Assembly: GCA_045534635.1 (NCBI GenBank)
Contig: JAZSKB010000011.1
Location: forward strand, 1 to 64,000
Origin: UBA1205 sp045534635
GTDB taxonomy: Bacteria; Bacteroidota; Bacteroidia; Bacteroidales; WCHB1-69
DNA: 64,000 nt
Direction of reading: 5' to 3'
The notes beneath the pieces are model-generated. The model searched no databases, was not told the DNA's origin, and saw only the letters and a program-made list of their open reading frames with translations. The stretch's first letter is position 1. Each line of letters starts with the position of its first letter. The position numbers and the translations under genes were made by a program. Of the stretch, positions 50,296 through 59,689 are shown piece by piece.

Positions 50296-51261
50296 ATGGA
50301 AGATTATAACAAACAGATACAAGAAGCAATAAGTGGTTTGGATTGGCAAATGCAACCAGCAAATTTATATCAACCAATAGAATATATTCTTTCGCAAGGA
50401 GGAAAACGTATTCGTCCTTATCTTTGTCTTGTGGCAAATGAAATGTTTGGAGGAAATGCCCAAAAAGCAATAATCCCCGCTATTGCATTTGAAATGTTGC
50501 ACAATTTTACCCTTATTCACGATGATATTATGGATAAGGCAGATTTGCGAAGAGGAAAACCGACAGTATATAAACAATGGAATACCAATATCGCAATATT
50601 GTCAGGAGATGCTTTGTTTGCAAAGGCTTTTGAACAAATGATGTCTTATCAAGGAACCGGAAAAGAGCAACTATTAAATTTACTTTTGCAAACTACGTTG
50701 GAAATATGTGAAGGTCAGCAACTTGATTTGGATTTTGAAACACAACAAAATGTTCAAATTGACGAATATATAAAAATGATTCGTTTGAAAACTGCTGTAA
50801 TGTTAGCCGCTTGTCTTAAAGCAGGTGTAATTGTAGCTCAGGCAGATACAGTACAACAACAATTGTTGTATGATTATGGTATTCAAATAGGATTGGCATT
50901 TCAGATACAAGATGATTATTTAGATGTATATGCTGATGTAAATAAATTTGGAAAAAAAGTAGGAGGAGATATAATGGATAATAAAAAAACATATATGTCT
51001 CTGAAAGCATTTGAATTAGCCCAAGAAGAAGATTATCAACAATTGCAAAAATACTTTAGCGGTTTACATTTCGATAAAGAAGAAAAATTTAATAATGTAA
51101 AAGCGATATACGATAAGTATGAAGTTGGAAAAGAAGCATTATCGTTAGTAGAAGAATTGTATATCAATAGTATATCAATATTGGATAGCGTAAATATCGC
51201 AGAAGAAAAGAAAAGCGAATTATTGAGTTTTTCTAAACGGCTGATGTACAGACAATTTTAA
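50296..51261 (+). CDS. Polyprenyl diphosphate synthase
   Basis: A 321-residue trans-prenyltransferase. The first aspartate motif is DDIMD at 76-80 and the second QDDYLD at about 205-210; the GGKRIR segment at 35-40 binds isopentenyl diphosphate. The residue five positions before the first motif is Phe71, an aromatic that in related enzymes limits the product to short chains (C15-C20), but the exact product cannot be fixed from sequence. Ubiquinone, menaquinone and undecaprenyl pathways all use such enzymes. The gene lies directly after the tonB3 terminator, so it needs read-through or a promoter hidden in the tonB3 3' region. Confidence 0.92.
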   Translation: MEDYNKQIQEAISGLDWQMQPANLYQPIEYILSQGGKRIRPYLCLVANEMFGGNAQKAIIPAIAFEMLHNFTLIHDDIMDKADLRRGKPTVYKQWNTNIAILSGDALFAKAFEQMMSYQGTGKEQLLNLLLQTTLEICEGQQLDLDFETQQNVQIDEYIKMIRLKTAVMLAACLKAGVIVAQADTVQQQLLYDYGIQIGLAFQIQDDYLDVYADVNKFGKKVGGDIMDNKKTYMSLKAFELAQEEDYQQLQKYFSGLHFDKEEKFNNVKAIYDKYEVGKEALSLVEELYINSISILDSVNIAEEKKSELLSFSKRLMYRQF

Positions 51262-51273
51262 TTTTCTAAAATT

Positions 51274-53106
51274 ATGGCAAATCGAAAGTTATACGCAAAT
51301 CGGAAATACTGGATTTTGGGTATATTTTATAGTGTAGCCATAATATATATAGTACGATTATTTTTTTTGCAGGTAATAATAGATGAAGAATGGAAAAATA
51401 AATCGGAAGCAAACGCACTTCGTCGTATAGTATCCCCCGCACCTCGAGGAATAATTTACGACCGTAATGGAGAAAAATTAGTGGATAACGATATTTCTTA
51501 TGATATTATGGTTGTTCCACGTCAAGTGGTAGAATTTGACACAATGCAATTATGTCAAATATTAGAAATAGATACAGCAACATTGAATCAACGTTTGATA
51601 AAAGCACGTAAATATTCTCCGTATGTTCCGTCTGTTTTTATGAAACGGGTAACTCCTCAAATGCATGCTTTTTTAATGGAGCGTTCACATCGATTTAAAG
51701 GATTTTATACCTATCCCCGCACAGTAAGAAAATATCATACTACCGGAGCGGCTCATTCTTTAGGATATATCGCAGAGGTGAATTATAATGATATGGAAAA
51801 AGATGATTATTATGCTATGGGTGATTATATAGGAAAAAGTGGTATAGAACGTTCTTACGAAGTAGAATTGCGAGGAAGAAAAGGAATTAATATTGTATTG
51901 GTAGATGCGAGAGGAAGAGAACAAGGCTCTTTTTTAGATGGAGCTTGTGATACCAATGCAATAAGCGGAAAAAGTTTGTGGTGTTCTATAGATAAAGGTT
52001 TACAAGAATATGGAGAAAAATTAATGCAAGGTAAACGAGGTAGTATTGTTGCAATAGAACCACAAACAGGAGAAATATTGGCATTGGTTACAAGTCCAAC
52101 TTATGACCCATCTTTGTTAATAGGCAGTGAAAGAGGTGAGAATTATTTGCGATTGCAAAACGATTCTATAGAAAAACCATTGTTTAATAGAGCGTTGATG
52201 GCACAGTATCCACCGGGTTCTACATTTAAATTAGTGAATGCTTTAATTTTCCAGCAAGCAGGCGTTGTGGATAATAATACACGTTATGGATGTAATTATG
52301 GATTTACTTATGGAAATAGAAAATTAGGTTGTCATGGTCATGCAAGTCCTTTAAATATAGCAGGTTCTGTTCAAAATTCGTGTAATGCTTGGTATTGCAG
52401 AGGTTTGATAGCAATGTTAGATAGTAAAAAAGTTGGTAAAAATACTTCAGAATCGTATCAGATTTGGCGAGATATGGTTTTACGTTTTGGATTTGGAAAA
52501 AAATTTGAAAACGATTTGCCGTATGAATTAACAGGATTTATTCCAGAAACCTCTTATTATGATAGATATTATGGCAAAAATAGATGGCGAGCAACGACAA
52601 TTATTTCAATATCAATAGGTCAAGGAGAAATATTGGCAACACCAATGCAATTGGCAAATTTAGTAGCAATTATTGCCAATAGAGGTTATTATTATACACC
52701 TCATATAGTAAAAGCGATAGGAGATGAAAATATTAAAAATGAAAGATTTACAGAAAAAAAAGAAGTTGGAGTTGCACCACAATATTTTGCACCTGTGATT
52801 TTGGGAATGGAAAATGCAGTTTTGGCAGGAACTGCACGTCGGGCATCGGTTCCAGGAGTGAAAGTCTGTGCAAAAACAGGAACAGCTCAAAATCCACATG
52901 GGAAAGACCATTCTTTGTTGGTTTGTTTTGCTCCAGCAGAAAATCCTAAAATTGCTATATCAGTTATTGTAGAAAATGGAGGTTTTGGTGCCACTTGGGC
53001 GGCACCAATCGCAAGTTTGATGATAGAGAAATATCTCAAAGATACTATCTCGCGTCCCGATTTTGAAGCAAGTGTTCTTGGAAAAATTAATTATCGTTCT
53101 CAATGA
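51274..53106 (+). CDS. mrdA: Penicillin-binding protein 2
   Basis: A 610-residue class B PBP for cell elongation. After an N-terminal TM anchor (about 12-30) come the pedestal domain, then the transpeptidase with SxxK in PPGSTFKL (Ser316, Lys319), SxN in QNSCNAW (Ser369 to Asn371), and KTGTAQ near residue 545. It cross-links peptidoglycan along the side wall together with RodA, whose gene overlaps the 3' end by 4 nt (ATGA), the usual tight coupling. Gene order with the prenyl synthase upstream suggests one transcript. Confidence 0.95.
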   Translation: MANRKLYANRKYWILGIFYSVAIIYIVRLFFLQVIIDEEWKNKSEANALRRIVSPAPRGIIYDRNGEKLVDNDISYDIMVVPRQVVEFDTMQLCQILEIDTATLNQRLIKARKYSPYVPSVFMKRVTPQMHAFLMERSHRFKGFYTYPRTVRKYHTTGAAHSLGYIAEVNYNDMEKDDYYAMGDYIGKSGIERSYEVELRGRKGINIVLVDARGREQGSFLDGACDTNAISGKSLWCSIDKGLQEYGEKLMQGKRGSIVAIEPQTGEILALVTSPTYDPSLLIGSERGENYLRLQNDSIEKPLFNRALMAQYPPGSTFKLVNALIFQQAGVVDNNTRYGCNYGFTYGNRKLGCHGHASPLNIAGSVQNSCNAWYCRGLIAMLDSKKVGKNTSESYQIWRDMVLRFGFGKKFENDLPYELTGFIPETSYYDRYYGKNRWRATTIISISIGQGEILATPMQLANLVAIIANRGYYYTPHIVKAIGDENIKNERFTEKKEVGVAPQYFAPVILGMENAVLAGTARRASVPGVKVCAKTGTAQNPHGKDHSLLVCFAPAENPKIAISVIVENGGFGATWAAPIASLMIEKYLKDTISRPDFEASVLGKINYRSQ

Positions 53107-54335
53107 ATAGAAAACCAGATGTAGTATTAATAGTTGTTTACCTTTTTTTGGTATTGTCTGGTTGGTTGAGTATTTTTTCAACGTCAAACCAGTCAGGAGA
53201 ATTTTTATTACAATCCAATTATGGTTATCAATTAATATGGATAGCCTCTTCTGTCTTGATAGCATTGTTTGCCTATGTATTAAAAACACGTTTTTTCTGG
53301 AATATAGCACAATATATATATATATTGTTTTGTATTTTATTGTTAGTGGTTATTTTTGTTGGAACAGAAGTTTCAGGAGCCAAATCGTGGATAGGGATAG
53401 GCAATTTTGGCATACAACCAGCAGAATTTGCAAAATATGCAACATGCTTATTTTTAGCAAAATATGTTTCATCTGCACATTGTGATTTAACAAAATCTAA
53501 TTCATTGTTGCGTGTTTCTTTATTGATAATGATTCCTATTGTATTGATTTTGTTGCAAAATGATACTGGCTCTGCTTTGCCGTTTTTATTTTTGATATTT
53601 GCTTTATTTAGAGAAGGTTTGACACCTTGGTTGCTTATTATTGGTTTTACTGCTATATTGTTGTTTGTATTGTTAGTTTATTTTTCTCAGTGGACAGTTT
53701 TGTTGATTGTTGCTATTTTGTTTGCATTGATGTTTCTTAAAATGTATAAGAAGAAAAAATATCATTTGGGAATGCTAACAGTGTTTTTTATCATAGCCGT
53801 TTATATTTTTTCGGTAGATATGTTATACAATAAAGTACTTAAAACACATCAAAAAGAACGTATAGAATTATTGTTTGGAAAAATAGAAGACCCAAGAGGA
53901 GTAGGATATAATGTAAATCAGGCACAAATAGCAATAGGTTCAGGAGGTTTCTGGGGAAAAGGATTTGGTAATGGAACACAAACGCAATTGAAATATGTAC
54001 CAGAACAACATACCGATTTTATTTTTTGTACGATAGGAGAAGAGCATGGATTTTTAGGTACAGCCTACGTAGTTGTATTATATATGTTATTAATATCTCG
54101 AATAATTATTTTGTCTGAAAACAATCAAGATGGATATGTTAGAATTTATGGTTATTGTATAGCATGTATATTTTTTGCTCATTTTGCTATAAATATTGGA
54201 ATGACAATTGGACTAATGCCTGTGATAGGCATTCCTTTACCATTTATGAGTTATGGAGGGTCCTCGTTATGGGCGTTTACTTTAATGCTGTTTACATTTA
54301 TCAATATAGAGTCAAAATCGCATGTCTGGGGTTAA
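53103..54335 (+). CDS. rodA: Rod-shape SEDS glycosyltransferase RodA
   Basis: A 410-residue SEDS-family protein with about ten TM segments. Motifs KSWIGIGNFGIQPAEFAK (about 98-115) and ALLQNDTGSALPFL-type residues in the middle region belong to the lipid-II polymerase core; the QNDTGS segment holds the conserved Asp. FMSYGGSSLWAFTLMLF near the C-terminus is the family signature. It polymerises glycan strands for the elongasome with PBP2. The 3' end overlaps the convergent nitroreductase gene by 4 nt, so no terminator separates the two. Confidence 0.95.
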   Translation: MNRKPDVVLIVVYLFLVLSGWLSIFSTSNQSGEFLLQSNYGYQLIWIASSVLIALFAYVLKTRFFWNIAQYIYILFCILLLVVIFVGTEVSGAKSWIGIGNFGIQPAEFAKYATCLFLAKYVSSAHCDLTKSNSLLRVSLLIMIPIVLILLQNDTGSALPFLFLIFALFREGLTPWLLIIGFTAILLFVLLVYFSQWTVLLIVAILFALMFLKMYKKKKYHLGMLTVFFIIAVYIFSVDMLYNKVLKTHQKERIELLFGKIEDPRGVGYNVNQAQIAIGSGGFWGKGFGNGTQTQLKYVPEQHTDFIFCTIGEEHGFLGTAYVVVLYMLLISRIIILSENNQDGYVRIYGYCIACIFFAHFAINIGMTIGLMPVIGIPLPFMSYGGSSLWAFTLMLFTFINIESKSHVWG

Positions 54336-54865
54336 TAACGATTGAATTTTATTACCTCCTCAAAAGGTTTTCTTATCTTTTCTCTATGTTCGTCAGCAGG
54401 ATACCCCATACTAATAAGTAATGCTAAATGTTTCCTATTAGGAATATGTAGTAATTTTTTGATTTTCTTTTCGTTGAACCAGCCAATAATACAAGTTCCT
54501 AATCCTAATTCTGTAGCTTGTAAAGTAATATGTTCTACGGCAATACCAATATCCATTAGAGAATAATCTTTACGTTTGATAAGCGAACCAATCCAAGAGG
54601 TGAAATTAGGTTTTTCGACAATTACCGCAATGATAATAGGTGCTTGAGTTAGAAATTTATTCATTCCTAAACTTGCACCATGTTGGGCAATTTTATTTTT
54701 TAATTCAATTTGGTCAACAACAACAAACGACCAGCCTTGAGCGTTGCAAGCCGATGGTGCTAAACGAGCCGCTTCTAAGCATTGTTTTACTTTTTCTTCT
54801 TCTATCGGTTGTGAAGAATAATTTCTATTGCTTTGTCTTGTCTTGATTGCTTCAAAAACATTCAT
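54332..54865 (-). CDS. Nitroreductase-family protein
   Basis: A 177-residue FMN-dependent oxidoreductase. IKTRQSNRNYSSQPIEEEKVKQCLEAARLAPSACN at about 7-41 is the FMN-binding start with the RxSNR motif; LGTCIIGWFNE and the short C-terminal ISMGYP segment complete the fold. It may reduce nitro compounds, flavins or quinones with NAD(P)H; the true substrate cannot be told from the sequence. It is on the minus strand 12 nt after the lptD stop, so probably co-transcribed with lptD, and converges with rodA. Confidence 0.9.
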   Translation of the reverse strand: MNVFEAIKTRQSNRNYSSQPIEEEKVKQCLEAARLAPSACNAQGWSFVVVDQIELKNKIAQHGASLGMNKFLTQAPIIIAVIVEKPNFTSWIGSLIKRKDYSLMDIGIAVEHITLQATELGLGTCIIGWFNEKKIKKLLHIPNRKHLALLISMGYPADEHREKIRKPFEEVIKFNRY

Positions 54866-54877
54866 AATTTATATTTA

Positions 54878-57475
54878 TTAGTCATTGTATCTTTTTGTAA
54901 TAGGGTATTTTAAATCTTTGAGCATACTCGCTTTGGCTGCAATTGTAAATTCAAACATTCTATATGGAGGAAATGGAATCCATTTGAAAGACATTTCCCA
55001 ACAATGCAAATCACGATGAATTGCTAATTCTGTTGCTGAAATATTTTTTGTTTTAAAATCGTATCCAGTAGTAACAGAAAATGCCCATTTTTTTGTAAAT
55101 GCAACTCGTCCTGATATGTTTATAATATTGTTAAAACTGTGATTATAAGGAACTAATGTATCAATATAATAATATCGATAATAGTTATAATTGTCGTTTA
55201 TGTTGTAGGTAAGATTATATGCGATATTGACATACCAATCGCCAAAATCACTTGGAGAGGCTTGTTTATCTTTTTTATTATTATTTTTTGATTTAAATGT
55301 ATTAGAATTGAGATTATAAGAAAATGATAATCGCCAAGAAGTTGAAGACATTCTAAACAATCTGTGATTGACTTTCCATTCTGTAGTATTACAACGATAT
55401 CCATTGGTATCAATAGAATAGGGGTCAAAATCAAAATTGAAAGAAAGAAGTAAACCTTGAAATAGTGTAGTTCTTCCTGATAAATTTAAAGTTTTCCAAC
55501 GAAGGCTATCTGCAGCAAAATCGTAACCAGTAGATAAAGTCACATCTTCTAAAAGTGTTATCTTTTTGAATTCTCCATTTTGTTTTTTTATTTTCATTTC
55601 CAATTTATTGGAAATAGAAAAATTGATACTTGCCGATGTTTTGAAACCAGGAACACCGTATGGCATACTACTAATAGGAGAATAACGTACTATACGATTT
55701 TTACTATTAATATCCGCCAAAGAATCAGTGTAAGTGTTATAATTTGCTTTATTCAATCCAGGGTGATAATTAAATGAGATTGCAGGGGCTAATTCATGTC
55801 GAAATGCGGAAACTCTTCCTTTTTTCATCTGATACATACCATATAATCGCGTAGATAGAGCCGTATTGTATGTGAGATTGTGTGTAGCCCAAAAGCCAAA
55901 AACAGTATCATAGGCGATATTCCCGATAGTTTTTCCTGTAATGGAATCAACTGTACTATACCATTTTCTATTAATGCCAGTAAATTGCCATGCTTCGACA
56001 AAATTGACTGTGTTTGTCCACGAAATATGTTTAAATAATTTGATAGTACTTTTTATAGGTATGGAATGTTGAATACCATAATGAAGATTTTTGAGAATAT
56101 TGTTCCATGAAAAATTGTCGGTAGAATCGTATCCCATAGCTAAATTGTTGGTCATATCCAATGAATATTGCATAGAAATATTTTCATACCAACGCAATTT
56201 TCCTACGACTTTTTTGCGTCGTAATGGGTAAAATTGACTGATATTAAAATTAATATGAGGTAAACGTAAATTAAAGTCTTTTTCTATTAATCGTTGTGTC
56301 AATTCTGCATTGATACCGAAACTAATTTTACCTAACCAACTTGTACTAAAGTTGATAGAAGATGATGTTGTTGCTTGCGTTGCTCTTCTAATATCGCTAA
56401 TGCTTGTATTTCTGTTGTAAGAAGAGTTCATAAATTGTACAGATGCAGAAAAACGATTGGTAGGGTGTGCTTTTGCACTTTGTTGATGACTCCATTCAAT
56501 GAAAAAATTATTGGTAGTATCGTATTCAATAGTATGTCTTAACCCTCGTACCATTCTATCGAAATGAATATTGTAATGCCCTGTAAATTTGTATCTTTTA
56601 GCGTAATTAGATGCTAACCCAACCCCAAAACTGCCGCGCATATAAATATCTGCGGTAATTGCAAAGTCAACAACATCTTTTACAGAAAAATAATATCCCA
56701 ACCCTTTGAATGCAAAACCATATTCAGAATCGTCGGAAAAGGTAGGCATCAATATTCCATTTCGATGAGTACTATTCATTGGGAAAAAACCGAAAGGAAG
56801 AGCAAGCGGAAGAGGAACACCTCCAACTTTTATTCCTAAAACTCCAGTAACAATTTTATCGTTGGGAATTACCTTGGCTTTACGGAAAAATGCTTCATAG
56901 TGAGGTGAATGTAAATTACATGTGGTATATTTCCCTTTTTTTATGAAACTTGTATTATCTTTATCTTTTTTTATTATTTCCCCGTGAAGAAAACTTTCGT
57001 CTTGTTGCGTAATAACGTGTTTAATAAGCCCTTTTTTTGTATTAAAATTGTAATCAATTTCTTCTGATTCAAAAGTAAGTTCTCCTTGTTTGAATATAGG
57101 CGTACCTATTAAATTATTGTTGCTATCAAGTATTCCATTTGCTTTTAATTCATTTTTATTAAAATCCAATTCTATATGATTGGATTTTAGATTGATATCA
57201 TCGTAAGTGATATCTGCATTGTTGTGTAAAAATGCTTTATTGGTTTTAATATCAAAGGTAACAGAGTCTTCTGCATAGTAATCAACGATTTCGGTAATGG
57301 CGTTAGGTGATATTTTCATTTTGGCAGTAGTATCAACAAAATTGCTATCAACAATATCGTTATTGTTGTTTTTTTCACTATTTACTTCAATATTTTGAGC
57401 AAAACAAATAGATAAACAACAAACGAATACTATTGTTGTAAACCTAAAGAATCGATATATATATTTAACAATCAA
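54878..57475 (-). CDS. lptD: LPS-assembly protein LptD
   Basis: An 865-residue OstA/LptD-type protein that inserts lipopolysaccharide into the outer leaflet. A signal peptide (about 1-26) is followed by an LptA-like beta-jellyroll (FDIKTNKAFLHNNADITYDDINLK, about 74-97), and then a C-terminal beta-barrel with many strands (IYMRGSFGVGLASNYAKRYKF, FTGHYNIHFDR and similar). The central LptD motif GFFPMNSTHRNGILMPTFSD lies near residue 230. It presumably works with LptE and the LptB2FGC bridge, not seen here. Its promoter faces that of the amidase gene. Confidence 0.92.
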   Translation of the reverse strand: MIVKYIYRFFRFTTIVFVCCLSICFAQNIEVNSEKNNNNDIVDSNFVDTTAKMKISPNAITEIVDYYAEDSVTFDIKTNKAFLHNNADITYDDINLKSNHIELDFNKNELKANGILDSNNNLIGTPIFKQGELTFESEEIDYNFNTKKGLIKHVITQQDESFLHGEIIKKDKDNTSFIKKGKYTTCNLHSPHYEAFFRKAKVIPNDKIVTGVLGIKVGGVPLPLALPFGFFPMNSTHRNGILMPTFSDDSEYGFAFKGLGYYFSVKDVVDFAITADIYMRGSFGVGLASNYAKRYKFTGHYNIHFDRMVRGLRHTIEYDTTNNFFIEWSHQQSAKAHPTNRFSASVQFMNSSYNRNTSISDIRRATQATTSSSINFSTSWLGKISFGINAELTQRLIEKDFNLRLPHINFNISQFYPLRRKKVVGKLRWYENISMQYSLDMTNNLAMGYDSTDNFSWNNILKNLHYGIQHSIPIKSTIKLFKHISWTNTVNFVEAWQFTGINRKWYSTVDSITGKTIGNIAYDTVFGFWATHNLTYNTALSTRLYGMYQMKKGRVSAFRHELAPAISFNYHPGLNKANYNTYTDSLADINSKNRIVRYSPISSMPYGVPGFKTSASINFSISNKLEMKIKKQNGEFKKITLLEDVTLSTGYDFAADSLRWKTLNLSGRTTLFQGLLLSFNFDFDPYSIDTNGYRCNTTEWKVNHRLFRMSSTSWRLSFSYNLNSNTFKSKNNNKKDKQASPSDFGDWYVNIAYNLTYNINDNYNYYRYYYIDTLVPYNHSFNNIINISGRVAFTKKWAFSVTTGYDFKTKNISATELAIHRDLHCWEMSFKWIPFPPYRMFEFTIAAKASMLKDLKYPITKRYND

Positions 57476-57524
57476 TTGTTTAAATAATTTTTTTACTACT
57501 GCTTTTCAGTATATAATTTTTGAT

Positions 57525-57532
57525 TACCTTTG
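57525..57532 (+). promoter_or_regulatory. Amidase-operon promoter
   Basis: TACCTTTG matches the -7 consensus and would give a transcript starting near 57538. It points towards the lptD promoter located 18 nt to the right on the other strand. Confidence 0.65.
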
Positions 57533-57549
57533 CAATATAAATTAAAAGG

Positions 57550-57557
57550 CAAAGGTA
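57550..57557 (-). promoter_or_regulatory. lptD promoter
   Basis: TACCTTTG on the minus strand; transcription would begin near 57545 and run left across the amidase promoter. The two 5' leaders overlap by a few bases. Confidence 0.65.
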
Positions 57558-57634
57558 CAAAAAAATGCTTATAAACTTGTTGTAATTTTATTTTAATTAT
57601 AAAATTTGTTCAATAGATATATAATTTTGAAAAA

Positions 57635-58726
57635 ATGAAGCGAATTAGAAGAATTTTACTAGTATGTTTCACTATATTATTGGTATCAGTACAAGCGGGA
57701 AAACCAATAAAGGTAGTGGTACTTGATGCTGGTCATGGAGGAGAAGACCCTGGAGCGATAGGCATTACAGGAGTTAATGAAAAAACGATTAATTTGGCGA
57801 TTGTTCTTAAATTAGGAAAATTGATAGAACAACAATATCCCGACATTAAAGTAATATATACTCGTAAAACAGATGTTTTTGTGAAATTGAATAGAAGAGC
57901 ACAAATTGCAAATGAACAACATGCAGATGTATTTATTTCTATTCATTGCAATTCTGCAACATCAGCATCAAGTTATGGGACAGAAACATTTGTAATGGGT
58001 ATGGATAAAAGTGCGGCAAATTTAGAATTGGCACAAAAAGAAAATGCTTCAATATTATTGGAATCGAATACAAAAGAAAATTATGGAGATTTTGACCCCA
58101 ATTCGCCAGAGGCATATATTATTTTTTCATTGTATCAAAATGCTTATTTAACTCAAAGTTTAAGTTTGGCAAGTAATATTCAAAGTGAATTTAAAAATAC
58201 TTTGTCAAGAGTAGATAGAGGGGTGAAACAAGCTCCATTGTTGGTTTTGTGGAAAACAACAATGCCTTCTATTCTTGTTGAAGCCGGTTTTTTAAGTAAC
58301 AAAACAGAAGAAAGTTATTTAAATTCAGAAAAAGGGCAAAATGAACTTGCAACAGCAATATTTGTAGCATTCTGCAAAATGGTAGATGATAATGCAGAAA
58401 AATCTGTTACGATAAATAATGATACTACAACAGACAAAATAGAGAAAAAATCAAAAGTTACTTATAAAGTTCAATTTATGACCCTTAATCGAAAGTTGAC
58501 AGCTAACGACCCAGCATTAAAAGGATTACCAGATATTGATGTTGTTAAAGTTAATGAAAATACTTATATCTATTCTGCTGGAAAAGCCTCAACATACGAT
58601 GAAATTTTATCTGTAAAAGAGATAGTGAAAAAATGTGGTTATGCTGATGCTTTTATTACTGCTTTTGATATGAATAACAATAGAATATCTATTACAGAGG
58701 CAAAGAAATTAGAGATAGAAAAATAA
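57635..58726 (+). CDS. N-acetylmuramoyl-L-alanine amidase
   Basis: A 363-residue Amidase_3 enzyme. A signal peptide (about 1-22) precedes the zinc-site motifs VVLDAGHGGEDPGA (first His), SIHCNSA (third ligand) and LVEAGFLSN with the catalytic Glu; the DRGVKQAPLLVL segment lies between. The tail (about 275-355) resembles an SPOR domain (YKVQFMTL start, VKVNENTYIYSAGKAS turn), a peptidoglycan-binding module. It cleaves stem peptides from glycan at septa. An MCE-domain gene follows after 12 nt. Confidence 0.92.
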   Translation: MKRIRRILLVCFTILLVSVQAGKPIKVVVLDAGHGGEDPGAIGITGVNEKTINLAIVLKLGKLIEQQYPDIKVIYTRKTDVFVKLNRRAQIANEQHADVFISIHCNSATSASSYGTETFVMGMDKSAANLELAQKENASILLESNTKENYGDFDPNSPEAYIIFSLYQNAYLTQSLSLASNIQSEFKNTLSRVDRGVKQAPLLVLWKTTMPSILVEAGFLSNKTEESYLNSEKGQNELATAIFVAFCKMVDDNAEKSVTINNDTTTDKIEKKSKVTYKVQFMTLNRKLTANDPALKGLPDIDVVKVNENTYIYSAGKASTYDEILSVKEIVKKCGYADAFITAFDMNNNRISITEAKKLEIEK

Positions 58727-58738
58727 AAAATAAAAAAA

Positions 58739-59668
58739 ATGAATATTTTAAAAAGTAAAGAAGTTAAAATTGCATTATGGGCAATTATTGCATTGTTTAT
58801 ATTGGTATGGGGTGTTAATTTTCTAAAAGGAATTGATATTTTTAAGAAACAATATAAATATCATGTTGTTTTTGAAAAAACAGATGGTTTATTGCCTGCT
58901 CATTTTGTTGTTGTAAATGGAATGGTGGTAGGAAATGTTGATGATATAGCATTGTTGGGAGAGCAAAATAATAAAATTTTGGTAACGATTAATGTAAACA
59001 AAGACATAAAAATTCCTTTAAACTCAGAGTTTTTAATAGGTTCTCCAAGTCCATTAAGTTCCCCAGAAGTTGATATTTATTTTGGAAATGCTAAACAATA
59101 TTTACAACAAGGAGATACTATAATAGGAACAAAGGGAAGTAATATGTTGGAAGGAGTTGGCGATTTGGTAGCGAATTTAAAAGCAGTTTCCCATTCGTTG
59201 GATACCGTAATGTTGTCATTGAAAGAAACAATGAAATCAGGCACATTAGATTCTACTTTGAATAATTTGCAACAAATTTCAGATAAAATCAATATTGTGT
59301 TGGCTCATAATACTACAAAAGTGGACAATATTGTAAATAATGTGGATAATATTACAACAGTACTTAGTAATGAAAGCAATCAATTAGCGACAATAATCAC
59401 AAATTTAAATCAATTTTCGACAAAATTATCAAGTGAGGAATTTTTATCTGCTTTAGATGATATTTCTTTGGCTATCGGTCGTGTTGATAGTATTTTAAAT
59501 AAAGTAGAAAATGGACAAGGAACTGTTGGTCAGTTGGTTGTTGATGATAGTTTGTATGTGAATTTGAAAAATTCAATGAATAGTTTAGATAAATTGCTTA
59601 TTGATATAAAAGAAAATCCAAAAAAATATATTAATGTAACTGTTTTTGGAAAAAAAGAAAAAAAATAA
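58739..59668 (+). CDS. MlaD/MCE-domain lipid-transport protein
   Basis: A 309-residue protein with one N-terminal TM anchor (about 12-29) and an MCE domain (about 38-125, YKYHVVFEKTDGLLPAHFVVVNGMVVG and SPLSSPEVDIYFG). The rest is a long helical region with repeated NIVNNVDNITTVLSNESN-like heptads (about 185-225), likely forming a coiled tube. Such proteins carry phospholipids between the membranes as part of Mla-like transporters. The ATPase and permease genes are not next to it. It lies 12 nt after the amidase gene. Confidence 0.9.
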   Translation: MNILKSKEVKIALWAIIALFILVWGVNFLKGIDIFKKQYKYHVVFEKTDGLLPAHFVVVNGMVVGNVDDIALLGEQNNKILVTINVNKDIKIPLNSEFLIGSPSPLSSPEVDIYFGNAKQYLQQGDTIIGTKGSNMLEGVGDLVANLKAVSHSLDTVMLSLKETMKSGTLDSTLNNLQQISDKINIVLAHNTTKVDNIVNNVDNITTVLSNESNQLATIITNLNQFSTKLSSEEFLSALDDISLAIGRVDSILNKVENGQGTVGQLVVDDSLYVNLKNSMNSLDKLLIDIKENPKKYINVTVFGKKEKK

Positions 59669-59689
59669 TATTTTTTAGGTTTAGAAGTT

